The position numbers were made by a program, and so were the translations under genes. Below the pieces are notes generated by a model that was given only the letters and a program-made list of their open reading frames with translations, did not search any database and had not been told where the DNA came from. Source: Anthostomella pinea (lineage: Eukaryota; Ascomycota; Sordariomycetes; Xylariales; Xylariaceae). From it: a stretch of DNA of 64,000 nucleotides. The DNA lies in the NCBI GenBank assembly GCA_963556695.1, contig CAUWAG010000008.1, positions 558,001 to 622,000 on the forward strand, in the 5' to 3' direction. Shown one piece after another: positions 23,036 to 35,300 of this stretch (the stretch's first letter is position 1; every line of letters begins with the position of its first letter).

Positions 23036-24860
23036 ATGGCGTTCGACGGATCCTACTCAGCGACATTGAGTCCTACCGTCTCCGACAGCTTCGGGTCGTC
23101 GCACATATTGTCGAATTCGATATCGTCACTAGGATCATCGACAAGCTCGCGTCACTCGCCGTCGCATATATCCAAGGCGTACCGCCAGGCCTCGCAACTG
23201 TTCCTGACGCGCCGCCTGCCCGAAGCCCTATCGACAGTCCTGCCACTGATCACACCGTCGACCGAAGGTGCCGATGCGAGCGGGCTGACGGAATCCGCGC
23301 CCATTGTCCGAGCTTCGAGGTCGACGCGGACAAAGGTGTGGAGCTTGTACCTCACGATCCTGAATGCCATCCTCGAGCTGGATCCCGACGAGGGCAAAGA
23401 CGCCTTTGGCACCCAGGAGTGGCGGGCGTTGTGTAATAAGGTCCGGGACGGTGATGTCTGGGAGGAGGTCGTACAGTTCGGGTACCACGGTGTCGAGGGG
23501 GACGTCGACTCTGACGTGGTCATCAACCTGTAAGTGGTCTCCAGGCATGAACTTTGGTTGCGCGCAGGACAGGCAGTGTTTTGGCTCGACTTCGGTGTCA
23601 AGCGGTGGAGGCTGGGATCAAGAATGCGCGGGAGAGAGGCTATGCCTGGATAAACAGACTCGGACAATGAGAGATTGGAACATGTATCTGGGATGGTCCA
23701 AGCCAAGTACAGACGGGGCGGTGGGGTCTTGAACAAGAGCAGATGAGGAAGACATATCCCATGGTCCAAGCGGAACCATTGCGGGTAGGATGAATCGATC
23801 TGGAAGCTGTGACTCATCCCGAGCGAGTGATGAAGGCCAACAGAAGCAAGCTGCTGGATAATCGATATGTTGTCAAGTTGGTCGTTGGGTGGTGCGTCCG
23901 TTGACCGTTGAGTTGATGGATGACACCAGTTCTCAGGGTTACCACTCAAGTTCCGTTCGGTGAGGCTAATTTCTATGCTACAGGGCGACTCTTCTGCTGG
24001 CTCATGCTAGGTCACAAGCACTGAACCAGAAGCGGTTGGAAAATTATCTAGCCGCATCAAATACACCAAACCTCGATATTTCAAAACGACTCGAAGCAAC
24101 CCGTTCATCCCGGTACTCGTCGAGGAGTCGCAGATCACCATCAAAAGGGGCGGCTAGTGGTGCTGATACGCCGAGAGACCTCAACGCCAGAGTCAAGATA
24201 CTGGAGCTTTACACGCTCCATGTCTTGCTGCGGAATAACGAGTGGGACTACGCCAGGGAGTTCATCAGTGTCAGTTCTGTGCTTGACGAGGAGAGACGAG
24301 ATGCATTTCTACAAGCTCTGCAGAGTTTGCAGGAAGACCAACAGGAATCCGAGCGGAGGGAAACCGAAGAGAGACAGAGACAAGAGGACCAGTTGAAGAA
24401 AGACCTCGAGGAGGCGAGAAGGTTCAGAGCTGAGAACGAAGCACGTGAACGAAGACGCCTAGACGAGGAGCGAGCACGACGAGAAGGGAGTGAAGTCGAC
24501 TATGGCATTGAACAGAACCCAAGTAGCCCTGGATCCAGCAAAGCCCGGCCTACCAAAAACGGTTCCGCAGTGTCAAAACCAGCCAAGTCGACCACGCCCA
24601 AGAAGAAAGCCGTGGCAGCACCGGGTTTTGGGACCAGGGCAGCCATGATCTTAGCAAACCTTAGCAATGCCATTGGACAGATGGGTGCTTCGTTCAAGGC
24701 CAATCCCATGCTTCTGATGAGGTTCATTGCTTTCATCATCAGTATCGTTGTCATGTTTAGCCGAAGAGATATTAGGGAGCGCATCCAGCGCATTGTAGGG
24801 ACAGCATGGAGTAAGGTCAGGTCGACCGCCGGCATGGGAGTCAAGGTCAGCTACATTTAG
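23036..24860 (+). CDS. PEX26-type peroxin, tail-anchored peroxisomal protein
   Basis: Two exons, 23036-23529 and 23984-24860, 456 aa; the 454-nt intron is long for this genome. It joins DVVINL to [11 protein letters not shown] without loss of frame, and the acceptor is ctatgctacag. The N-terminus is Ser-rich; the middle is alpha-helical with a repeat-like [21 protein letters not shown]; then a strongly charged Glu/Arg coiled coil (about 315-370). One hydrophobic span ([17 protein letters not shown]) lies 35 residues from the C-terminus, followed by basic residues, which is the layout of a tail-anchored protein. In filamentous fungi a protein of this design anchors the Pex1-Pex6 ATPases that recycle the Pex5 import receptor. 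The assignment rests on layout and remembered family features; a different tail-anchored protein is possible. Confidence 0.72.
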
Positions 24861-25210
24861 CCGAAGTGCGCATGCTTTATGATTGTTTGATAGTACATAA
24901 TACCACGCTGTATATTACCAGCATCCTGTATATTACGATAAATGCATTATGATTACCCGGCCAGGTTAGCTCGCATTATTGGCACATTGAAGCAGACGAG
25001 AGTGCTTTTGAACTATGAATTCATTGTTCGCAACTAAGTTGCTGGGTATCAACTCTACCCACCATATGACCGTTGTAACTTCAGAACGCCTCCCGTATGC
25101 AGATACCAAGATCATTTTTCTATGCCGACATGGCGCACCATAGACGCTCGCTTGCGCGTAAATCCCATATCCCATCAACATCCGAAGCCCAGACCCGGGC
25201 AACATATGGG
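24861..25210. other. Intergenic between convergent genes
   Basis: The AT-rich 3' flank of the peroxin gene contains tgtatattacgataaatgc, a possible polyadenylation region. Nothing else was recognised. Confidence 0.45.
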
Positions 25211-25732
25211 CTAGTACCCCGTCCGATTCGTTTTCTTTTGATAGAACAGCTGAGGAAGAAGAAGTATTACGTTAGCCTCAATGGCAATAACAGTGAAGTA
25301 AATAGGTAGAGCGCAGGGGTAAAGAATAAAACTCACATCCGTCCGCGAACTGCCGAGATTTATGATCTTGGGGCAGCCGTCGCGGTCCTTCTCGAGGCGA
25401 GTGCACTCGAAGCAGTAGAAGGCGTCGGAGATGCCCTCGCCGCCGCACACGACGCACTTGTTCTGGTAGTTGCCGAAGCTGCACTCGTCGCAGATGCGCA
25501 CGAGCGTCGTGGGGCGCACGTACGAGTCGCACACGGGGCACTTCCCGTCACACTTGTCGCAGAGCCGGCCGATGGCGATGCCGGACTGCTTGCGGCACAT
25601 GACGAGGTCGCTGCGGGAGGGTTAGTTGGCTGTTTCTGTTGCGGAAGGGAAGGACTTTTTGGGGGAGGGGAGGGGAGGGGAGGGAGGGTGGAAAGGGCGT
25701 TGCGAAGGGACGTACGGGTGGTGGCGCGACAT
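25211..25732 (-). CDS. PHF5A: U2 snRNP SF3b component PHF5A/Rds3
   Basis: Three exons: 25732-25716, 25610-25337 and 25249-25211; 109 aa, against 110 for human PHF5A and 107 for yeast Rds3. The sequence begins [14 protein letters not shown] and carries the full set of CxxC knuckles ([54 protein letters not shown]) that bind three zinc ions in a knot. It is part of SF3b, which recognises the intron branch point. Intron 1 contains a CCCCT-type microsatellite (GGGGA on the plus strand, about 25663-25692). It is transcribed divergently from the pinin-domain gene, another splicing-linked protein. Confidence 0.96.
25663..25692. repeat. (GGGGA)n microsatellite in PHF5A intron 1
   Basis: About five to six GGGGA/GGGAGGG units form a polypyrimidine run on the transcribed strand. 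It lies some 50 nt upstream of the acceptor. Confidence 0.7.
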
Positions 25733-26320
25733 CTTTGCTGTTGTTCAACGCTGGGTTTGCGCAGGTGGATGGGCTTGAGTTTCGGCGTGCAGGTGGAATC
25801 GAGTCGGAATAGGTCGTCGCTATGATCGTGTGAATCGTATCGCCAATTTCCGCAAACCGTAAGTTGGAAAAAGGGTGCGGAGGTGAAAGATTGCCGAGTC
25901 TGTAGCAAATCGCAGGGTCGAGGCTCGAGGCGGCGTACTAGACGAACTGATTTCTCAGCCTTGCTTGCCACCCGATGTCTGGAGATTTTCTGGAAGCCGT
26001 ACGTGAGTGGTCATAGCTCAATTGATGGTTGACCCTCAAGGTGTGCCGCTACAATAGCCCTGGAGCTCTGGCGGGGCTCTGGCGGGGGGCCCACTTGTGC
26101 CAAGAATGTTCCAATTCGAACCAACCTACTTTGTCTTTTCTTGGAGAACCTCTTCAGCCTTGCAAAAGCAGTCTCCGCTATTACGTCGTCAACCTGAGGA
26201 ATGGAATAGCGTCTACGTTAGATTATCGCCCTGTGTGGCATTCACCTTCGACCTCCTCCATTGTGTGCGACTGCGAGCATTGTTCTGTCTTCTACGCTCT
26301 TCGCTCGACAGCTTGCTACT
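25733..26320. other. Divergent promoter region (PHF5A / pinin-domain gene)
   Basis: A 588-bp spacer shared by two splicing-related genes reading away from each other. It carries ggcggggctctggcggggggc at about 26066-26090, a G-rich block. No transcription factor site is assigned. Confidence 0.4.
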
Positions 26321-27405
26321 ATGTCAACCATGGAAACGTGAGTAGGCCACGATCTCCCGAACAACTGGTTCTTTGCGACTGAGTGTCTGACGATGCAACC
26401 GGGCTACAGCTCTCCGGAGGATCACGATCTCGAGGTGAAGACCATGGATTCTAAGCCGCAAGAAGAAACGAACCAGGTCGCTGTGCAGAAGCGCAAGGCC
26501 TCGTCGCCAACGCCCCACGAGGACGTGGATGCGAATTCTCCGAAGAGGGCCAAGCTGGATGACGGCCCAGCCAAGAACCACGACAAGCCTCCCACACGGT
26601 CGCCGGCGCCCAAAGAACCGAGTACGGACCGTCGAGAAAGTGCGGCGCAGGAAGAGAAGAAGCGCGGGAAGCGGTTATTCGGTGGTTTGCTGAGCACACT
26701 AAGTCAAACCACTACCAACTCTCAGCAGAAGAGGCGACATGAGATTGAGCGACGACAGCAGGCAAAAGCCCATCAGCAGCGAGCCGAAGACGACAAGCAC
26801 AGAGAAGAGAAGCTCGCGAAGCTCAGGGTGGTGCGGCAGGTGGAGCAAGTGAATTTCGACGAGCAGGTGGTAAGTCTGGCCCACAGCAGGGGACAACTAA
26901 CTGGTGGTCAACATGCTGATACGATATGCAGATGCGGACACGGCACTCCAACTTGCTTGCGATGGCGCACCATCTACAGACCAGAAGCAGACCCAAAATA
27001 GTCAGTTTTATCTTCACACCCTAGGCCATGGTCATAGGAGGCTAACCACCATGGCAGTACTACTTACCTTGGGAGCTCACCTCGAAGCAAGAAGACATCA
27101 TCAAAGACCAGATCCTGGGAGCAGAGGACGTCGTTGACAAAGAAGTCATTGAGTTCAAGCAGCGTAAATCGGAGAGGCTGAAAGCACTAGGTATCACAGT
27201 CAGATCCCCAACACCTGAACCCAAGGAGACAGTGGGTAGATCTGATGATGAGCAACCTACTGACATTCCCCAACCCGAACCTGCTACTAACAATCACACC
27301 TCATCCCCATCCCCCAATCATACCAACAAGGTTGGTCCTGAGAAAGAGCCGGATAGGGCAGACGACGTTATGATCGAGGAAGATGAGGACACCGTTATCT
27401 ACTGA
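26321..27405 (+). CDS. Pinin/SDK/MemA-domain protein
   Basis: Four exons: 26321-26337, 26410-26869, 26932-27000 and 27058-27405; 297 aa. The central block KRGKRLFGGLLSTLSQ followed by QQKRRHEIERRQQAKAHQQR and ending in MRTRHSNLLAMAHHLQTRSRPKIYYLPWEL is diagnostic of the Pinin_SDK_MemA domain (about residues 95-195). Both flanks are disordered: a Lys/Pro/Asp-rich N-terminus with nuclear-localisation-like KRAK, and an acidic C-terminus ending DEDTVIY. Pinin relatives associate with the exon junction complex (ASAP/PSAP) and act in mRNA processing. Introns 2 and 3 split the domain, and their removal joins three frames exactly. Confidence 0.88.
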
Positions 27406-27928
27406 AGGAGCTCTTCGTCCATGGTGTGGACATCTCGTGTTTGTATGCTCGGGGGCTCAGGTTTCAGGCGCGGTGTTATAGGCGTTTGTCTACGGACGTG
27501 GTCCCGGGTCAATGGCGTCTTTGTAAGTGTCGAGGTTTCGGGAATAGTCCAGTGACCTACTGATCATGACCACTTGACACATTGGAGTGTTCATAGTTGA
27601 GGCTGTAAAGGGTTGACTATATAGTTCATGGTTGGTGTTCTATACAGGCCGTCTCATCTGTGTTCACCACGTTCAAGCCTCGCTTACCTAAGTGACTACC
27701 TATACCTATTGAGTACGAATTGTCGCTGCAAGGGCTATTGAGCGTCGAAGGCGCCGACGATGGAACTATCAATGTTGACTGGCTAGGCAGCACGAGCATG
27801 GAACGACTGCGCCGGTAGCGGGCTGTCCAGCATTCTGGCGACCTGATGCTAGCCCTCGGCTAGTTGCCGAGAACACCGGGTCATCCGGAAGCCCACCGCT
27901 ACGAATCCCGCAACGATGTGGTGCAAGT
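27406..27928. other. Intergenic, 3' flank of the pinin-domain gene
   Basis: No gene was recognised. It ends with the left target duplication (gtgcaagt) of the hAT element. Confidence 0.45.
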
Positions 27929-28341
27929 CAGTGTGTCCAATAAGCACCCCCTAAAGCTAAGCCCTCCCAGGGCTTACTTACGGTAAGTCAAGGCCCTATA
28001 GCGCTTGCTTACGGAAGGCTTCGCTTGCTTAGCTTACTTAAAAGGCCTTATAAAAGTGCGCTGCAGGCGCGAAATTTTTCCGGCTAGCCACACTTTAGCT
28101 ACCACAGCTACACCACCAAGAGCCACCCCATCCCGAGCCTTAGTCAGCCACCGCTACCACATCTACCTACCTAATCGGGAATATATATAGGTCCCACCAA
28201 CCTTAATATGTTTATCTACGCTTATAAGATTTTTCAGGCTTTACTTATTTAAGATAAATTAAAAGGGCTATCCGCTTACTTGGCTTAACTTAACTTAGCT
28301 TAACTAAAGGTAACTTCAGTGGGGCCTTATTGGAGACACTG
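27929..28341. mobile_element. Non-autonomous hAT element (MITE), 413 bp
   Basis: The two ends are imperfect inverted repeats: cagtgtgtccaataagcacc on the left, cagtgtctccaataaggccc as reverse complement on the right. Both ends are flanked by the identical octamer gtgcaagt (27921-27928 and 28342-28349), the 8-bp target duplication of the hAT superfamily, and CAGTG ends are typical of it. Subterminal regions are rich in ttact/taact words (for example cttaacttaactt near 28286), resembling hAT transposase binding clusters. There is no transposase frame; the interior suits a deletion derivative needing an autonomous hAT elsewhere. Confidence 0.85.
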
Positions 28342-28349
28342 GTGCAAGT

Positions 28350-28822
28350 GTAGAAGACGTGGAGATACCTCGGCCGACCGAACGTGCGACACGTACGATA
28401 GTCCATCCCATTATTTGGAAGTCTCTGTGCGCACTTGCAGCAAGGCGCATATACTAACACAAAGGGCCTTGGCGCGGCCGACGGAACTGACTGATTGGTT
28501 GCATCGCTTCTGACATACCGGTATATAGAGGCGTGGGTCTTTCCCGTACGTGGACTATCCGTACCTCTTCTTAGCTTATCCCATCTCCTCTTTCTCGTAG
28601 CGGGAATTGTGGGATAGCCTATCCCGGATAGGCTATCAACAACTACATCTCTCTCTAGTTGGAGTGAAGCATCTCATAACAACGTAATCACCCGCTAGGG
28701 AGGTCGACATTCAGTACCTAACCTTAGACGTTTCTGAGGCTATCTCGAGCGTCATACCCTGGTCCAGTTTCCCGATTATCTTTTGATACTTCATCGAAGT
28801 CTCCAAGACTACGAGAAGGACA
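28350..28822. other. Intergenic, epoxide hydrolase upstream region
   Basis: Contains a short palindromic stretch (gtgggatagcctatcccggataggctatc, about 28609-28637). Otherwise it is unremarkable and presumably holds the hydrolase promoter. Confidence 0.45.
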
Positions 28823-29968
28823 ATGGCCGTGGACGCCCTGACTCCCAACGACCCGCGGGTCGAGCACAAGTACGCCTCCGTCGGGGGTTACACGTACCAC
28901 TACATGCTGGCAAAGCCCGAGGGCACACCAACAGCGACCATCTTCCTCATCCACGGCTGGTATGTTTCGTTCTTCCCGCCCGGACCGAAACTCAGCAGCT
29001 GACAAGTGCTCGCAGGCCCGATCTCGCCATGGGATGGCGCTTCCAGGTGCCCTTCCTGCTGTCCCTGGGTCTGCAGGTCGTGGTGCCCGACATGCTTGGT
29101 TACGGACAGACTTCTGCGCCGGACGCCCCGGAGGAGTACACGTTCAAGAAGATGACGGGTCACATGGCGGCTATTATCAAGGAGGTTACTGACCAGCCGA
29201 TCATTCTTGGGGGCCATGATTGGGGCGGTTTCTTCATCTGGTGGGTGACATCCTTGGCTTGCACGACTAGCCGTGGAATCGAGCACGTACATGTTCTAAC
29301 GATGACACAGGCGCATGACGAACTACTACCCCGAGCTGATCCGGGCCGTCTTCAGCATCTGCGTACCCTATATGCCGCCAACGCCCGTGAAAATCTCGCT
29401 GGAGCAGTTCGCAGAGAAGATGCCCAACTTCCGCTACCAGCTGCACCTCGCCAGCGGCGAGGCCGAGAAGATGATCGACAAGTCGACCGAGCGGCTGCGC
29501 GGCTTCCTCAACGGCATGTACGGGGGCACGACGGCCGACGGCGGCCGCGTCTTCAGCACCGACACTGGCATCATCGAGGAGAACCTCGACAAGATCCGGC
29601 CGAGCCCGCTGGTCGGCGCCGCCATGGTCGAGCACTACGTGCGCGAGTACTCGCGGAACGGCCTGCATGGTCCGTGTAATTGGTACCGCACGCGTGAGCT
29701 CAACGCCGACGACGAGGTCCCGATTGCGGGCGACGACCGCTTCAAGCGGTTCGCGATGCCGGCTATGCTGATTATGGCCGAACTTGATGCTGCACTGCCG
29801 CCGTGGCTGGCGGACGGCCAGGAGAAGTACTTTGAGGGCGGCCTGAAGAAGGAGGTCATTCCGGGGGCTTCGCACTGGGCTATGGTGCAGAAGCCGGAGG
29901 ATACCAATAGTTTCATTGGGGAGTTTGTTAAGAGTGTCTTGGATGGTGACTCCAAGGCGTCCTTGTGA
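28823..29968 (+). CDS. Epoxide hydrolase, alpha/beta-hydrolase fold
   Basis: Three exons, 28823-28959, 29016-29240 and 29311-29968, 339 aa. The oxyanion motif HGWPD is created across intron 1. The nucleophile elbow is GGHDWGG with D114 as the catalytic Asp, and H309 in GASHWAM is the base. The acidic partner is probably the Asp in ELDAALPP. The lid region contains Tyr residues (YQLHLASGEAEKM; NWYRTRELN), as in microsomal-like and fungal soluble epoxide hydrolases, which open epoxides to vicinal diols. No signal peptide is seen. GC content rises markedly in exon 3. It could act in detoxification or secondary metabolism; no biosynthetic cluster is visible around it. A haloalkane dehalogenase is less likely because of the NWYR-type lid. 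Confidence 0.9.
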
Positions 29969-32371
29969 GGTCTTGCGGGCTCAATGGCACGTCTCTGCGA
30001 TCAGTTCGTATTCTGCTGAATACCTAGACACGTGCGACTCGCTTAGTTGATGTTGGCAATACCCAACTATGCCTTCACATCCGTATAGCCAGTACCTTCC
30101 ATGCGACAAGATACTGTTTTGAAACCCCTGCAAGACCCTGTCAAGGAGATTCCCTGGCTGGTAAATTTCTCAGATGGAAAACGAAAACTGGTCATGCTAA
30201 GAGAATTGTGCTGTGCCATGGTGATCTGTCCGGCTGGCTGGAGGCCCCTTTCGTGTCGTCCACCTGTCACAAGAAATGACTAATCCCAGAAAAGGCGTGT
30301 CTCGGGATACGAGCTCTGTCGTCAGTCGGCAGTCGGGGACGCGGATGGTTCGAGGTTGACTGGACTCCACCCCTTGCTGCCCGTAACACTCTGCTGGTTT
30401 CTAAGATTGGGCGACAGCTGGGCGCCTTGGCCCAATTTTGCATATCTGAGAGATCATGTTTCCCCAACTAGTGCGATGTGACATCGAGGCTGGCATGGGG
30501 TGTATGTATTTCTGTATCATATTCACTTTCCCCCTTTTCTGCTGCGTAGGTTGGTTTAAACTCGACGGTCTGTCACGGAACCTCCCATGACCGGTGAATA
30601 AAATTATACGTGGTAAGCATTGTATAAGACGACGCGCTGCCTCGAGGCTGGGAAAGCACCTGGCCATTATCCGAACGCCTACATTATTCTGCCTATATGG
30701 TCGTCGAGCTCTTGATTGGAAGACTTCCTTCCTTCAAAGCCAACCATCGGCACTAACGCTGTCCTCCACATCCAATATGAAACCCAAGCCTGCGAATCCT
30801 ACAGTCTTCGGCGGGTGGACGAGGTTTAGCCCACGGCACTTATCTCCGCAGGCTTGGGCGAATTGTGGAATCGGCGTGCTCGGCCTTTATAAGATGGACT
30901 ACTCGTCTGGGTCTAATGTGGCCATCACACCCATACGAGTATGTCGAGTATAGTCATCGTCTTCTTGGGTTCTTCCCGGGTCTGTTCCAATGCCCTAGAT
31001 ACCTCAGACGCAAGGAGAGCCCTCGTTCAAGTTGCCGGTGCTGCGTAGGTTGGCCAGCTGGCCCAGAAGATGACAATGAGCGGCGTCATGCCCAGACGTC
31101 GCTTGTTATCAAATCGGGAATCTAGCGACGTTGTAGTATACGCACAGGATTGGCGAGCGGGGAAATCATGGTTGCGTTAGGAGGGAAGAACGGTCCCTGG
31201 CACACTTATACGTCCGGAGACCCGGAAGATATGCATGTGCTTCTAGAGGTGGGCCTACCCGTGGACCCGGCAGCCCGGGTCTGCTTAGCTGGCCCGGGCA
31301 CCGAGACCGTCCTCCGGGTGGGGCTCTCAAGTTTTCGCTGCCTCCCACGTCGAAACGCAGAGGTTTTGCATTCTACGACAAAAGGTTGGGAATAATGATC
31401 ATTTACTTCTATACACTTGTTTGAGAGTACAATGTGACCTGTTCTTCCTCCCAATATTTAACTGACACCCGTGAAAAATGCATGATGAATGCAACATATT
31501 GCGTCGTCGTTCCGTTGTTAGTATGTGTGCCTTAAAAACGGAATACATTTGCATCCTTTGCAAGATGACGAGTTGGATTAAAGTCATGGAATTGAAAGAG
31601 GACAAGGCAGGCATGGAGTTTGCCGGACTAGAGGTTCGTGCAGGATTTCTTAGGCCCACAGTACCCACCTAAAACCAGCCACTTGTCAAAGGCATGGCCT
31701 TGCCCAATCAGACGGCCCCGTCAATACCCCTTTGCAGCTGCCTTTGGGGCTTGTTCGAGGTGGTTAGCGGGTGTGGTAGCACGCGGGAGGCTGTGCAGCA
31801 GGTAGTTACAGGCGGGCTACGGGCACACGAGCCAGGCTAGCCAGGCTGTGGGTGCGGGTCCTCTTCATTCAAGCAAGCCATCACTTCTCGTCAGTCGGGT
31901 GCTCGCCCGCTCACTGTCACTGCTCACATCGACGGATGGATGGATGGAGAATCTATCCCTCTACAACCTACGTTTCAACCCGGAAACTGCACTGCCTTGT
32001 CATTCCGAGCTTGCCGTGCAGGTGGTTGCTGCCACCCCATCTCAGCATTTACAGCCTGTTGCGTATGCGACGTCTTTCCAGCACCACCTAATCCCCATCC
32101 AGGCTGTTTAATTCTCGTCTTCGATTCTCCTACCCTTGCGAACCTGCGCATCTCGTATTCACCTGCCGACCAGCACAGCACACGATCAAGCGGGTCCGCG
32201 ACAACACATACCTTCGACTCAACCGTCGCCTAATAATATCTATTCGTGGGTGTCCATTGCGGTGGCATCACGGGGAACTTCAACAGACGGACTCACTTCT
32301 TCGTTCCACCTCTCCTGGATTCTCACATGCCTCCAACGCCTCTCCCTTCATAGCATCCATTCCTTCGCGAC
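29969..32371. other. Long intergenic region upstream of the flippase gene
   Basis: About 2.4 kb with only short frames and no recognisable motif. The last 500 bases are pyrimidine-rich and probably hold the promoter and leader of the flippase gene. Confidence 0.45.
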
Positions 32372-35300
32372 ATGGCGGGAAGGGCGCCTCCTGGAGGCGC
32401 TTCCAACTACCATAATGACCTTCTTCTGGACCTCGATGATCAACCGTCGTACGGCGGACAGAGGCCGCCTGTGAACGATGACGAACTTGCCCACGCCTAC
32501 GACAACGACTCTCCTACTCGACCCTCGGTATCCTACGATGACTTCATTGGTGGCAGTCAGACAACGCACCCAGGCGTAAAAAACCCGCCGTCGGGCGCAA
32601 GCCTCTCAAATCCCCGACCGCCCTACTTGGCCGATGCAGACAGACAGTACAGCCAGACTTCGGATCTGCATAACTACCAGAGCTACGCAGACGACTTCGA
32701 CGACTACCCCGAAGAGAGCCAGTCGTACTACCAACATGGAGGAGCGCTGAACGGAGGAGGAGACCCAATGGGCCGTGATAATGCGCGAAATCGCAATAGT
32801 GTGCTCGGCTTAGGCGGTGGCTTCTTGGGCAAGGCCAGGAACATGCTCGGTATGGGACAAAAAGGCTACTCCGAGATGGATCTCCCTCTGACAGAGCCGG
32901 GCCGAGGACGACAGGATTCGACAGTTCAAGAGCCGGCGCAGGCTCAACAGAATAAGAAGTTCGAGTTGAAGAACTTCAGGTTTGGCTTTGGGAGCGGCAA
33001 GCCCGACCCTTCGACTCTTGGACCTCGAATCATCCACCTGAACAATCCTCCCGCGAATGCCGTCAACAAATACGTGAACAACCATGTCTCTACCGCCAAA
33101 TATAACGTTGCCACTTTTCTCCCCAAATTCCTCATCGAACAATTCTCCAAATTCGCAAACATTTTCTTCCTGTTCACAGCCGCCTTACAACAAATTCCTA
33201 ATCTCTCGCCAACAAACCGCTATACTACCATCGGCCCTCTCATTATTGTGCTGCTCATATCTGCCGGCAAGGAGCTTGTCGAGGATTATAGGAGGAAGCA
33301 AGCGGACAGTGCACTCAACAACTCGAAGGCTAGGGTGCTCCGGGGGTCGAGTTTCGAGGAGACGAAATGGGTCAACGTGGCTGTGGGGGATATTGTGCGA
33401 GTCGAGTCAGAAGAGCCGTTCCCGGCCGACTTGGGTTTGCTCGCCAGTTCTGAGCCAGAGGGACTGTGTTATATCGAGACCGCGAACCTGGACGGCGAGA
33501 CCAACCTGAAGATTAAGCAAGGGTTGCCGGAGACAGCCGCGCTGGTCAGCCCGGCGGAACTGAGTAGGCTAGGCGGTAGGGTCCGTTCCGAGCAGCCCAA
33601 CAGTAGCTTGTACACGTACGAAGCGACATTGACGATGCAGGCTGGTGGCGGGGAGAAAGAGTTACCTCTAAATCCCGAACAGCTACTACTTCGAGGAGCT
33701 ACCCTAAGAAACACCCCCTGGATTCATGGCATAGTCGTATTCACCGGCCACGAGACAAAACTGATGCGCAACGCCACGGCAGCCCCGATCAAGCGGACCA
33801 AGGTCGAGCGCCAACTCAATATGCTCGTGCTTGCTCTCGTGGGCATGCTGCTGGTTCTCAGTGTTATATGTACTGTTGGTGAACTTGTTTTCCGATCAGT
33901 ACGGGGAAACACGATACCATACTTAAGACTCGATCCTCTTGGTGGTGGTGGTCAAATCGTCACACTTATTTTCAAGGACCTCGTCACATATTGGGTCTTG
34001 TTCTCGGCTCTGGTTCCAATTTCTCTCTTTGTCACGGTCGAGTTGGTAAAGTACTGGCATGGCATTCTGATCAACGATGACCTAGATATATACCATGATC
34101 AAACCGACACACCTGCGAACTGTCGGACTTCGAGTCTGGTCGAAGAGCTGGGCATGGTCGGCTTCGTATTTTCGGACAAGACGGGAACTCTGACCTGTAA
34201 CATGATGGAGTTCAAGCAGTGCTCCATTAGTGGCATACAATATGCCACTGACATACCCGAAGACCGAAGAGCGACGGTTCAGGATGGCGTGGAGGTCGGC
34301 ATTCACGACTTCAAGAGACTCAGCGAGAACATCAAGTCTCATGAGTCTTCCGAGGCCATCAAACACTTCTTGGCGCTTCTTTCGACTTGCCATACCGTTA
34401 TCCCGGAACGACAGGAGGAGAAAGGTGGCGAGATCAAATACCAGGCTGCCTCTCCCGATGAAGGGGCCCTGGTCGAGGGCGCCAGAGATATGGGCTATAA
34501 ATTCGTCGCTCGCAAACCCCGGTCCGTCATGATTGAGGTGGAAGGTCGGGAGTACGAGTACACACTTCTAGCTGTGTGTGAGTTCAACTCCACGAGAAAG
34601 CGAATGTCCACCATATACCGTTGTCCCGATGGAAAGGTCCGATTGTATTGCAAAGGTGCAGATACAGTAATCCTTGAGCGCATGCATGAGGAAAATCCTC
34701 ACGTCGAGCAAACTCTTCTGCATCTGGAAGAGTACGCTGCCGAGGGTCTGCGAACTCTGTGTCTAGCGATGCGCGAGATACCCGAACAGGAGTTCACGGA
34801 ATGGTACGCCATGTTTGACAAGGCGCAGACCACTGTAGGTGGTAACCGAGCTGAGGAGTTGGACAAAGTGGCCGAGCTCATCGAACATGACCTCTATCTC
34901 CTTGGTGCAACTGCTATCGAAGACCGTCTTCAGGATGGCGTGCCAGAGACTATCCACACTCTGCAACAGGCGAATATCAAGGTATGGGTCCTGACCGGAG
35001 ATCGACAAGAGACAGCCATCAACATTGGTATGAGCTCCAAGCTTCTCAGCGAAGACATGATGCTCCTCATAATCAACGAAGAAGATGCTGTGGCCACCCG
35101 CGATAATATACAGAAAAAGTTGGACGCCATCAGGAACAACGCTGAAGGGACCATTGAGATGGAAACCTTGGCCCTCGTCATTGACGGCAAGTCCCTCACC
35201 TATGCCCTCGAAGCCGACTTGGAGAAGCTCTTCTACGACCTGGCTGTCATGTGCAAAGCTGTCATCTGCTGCCGGGTCTCGCCACTACAAAAGGCCTTGG

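Noticed and set aside
23152..23949. 265-codon minus-strand frame
   Set aside because: Antisense to exon 1 and the intron of the PEX26-type gene; no motif, Ser/Pro-rich shadow.
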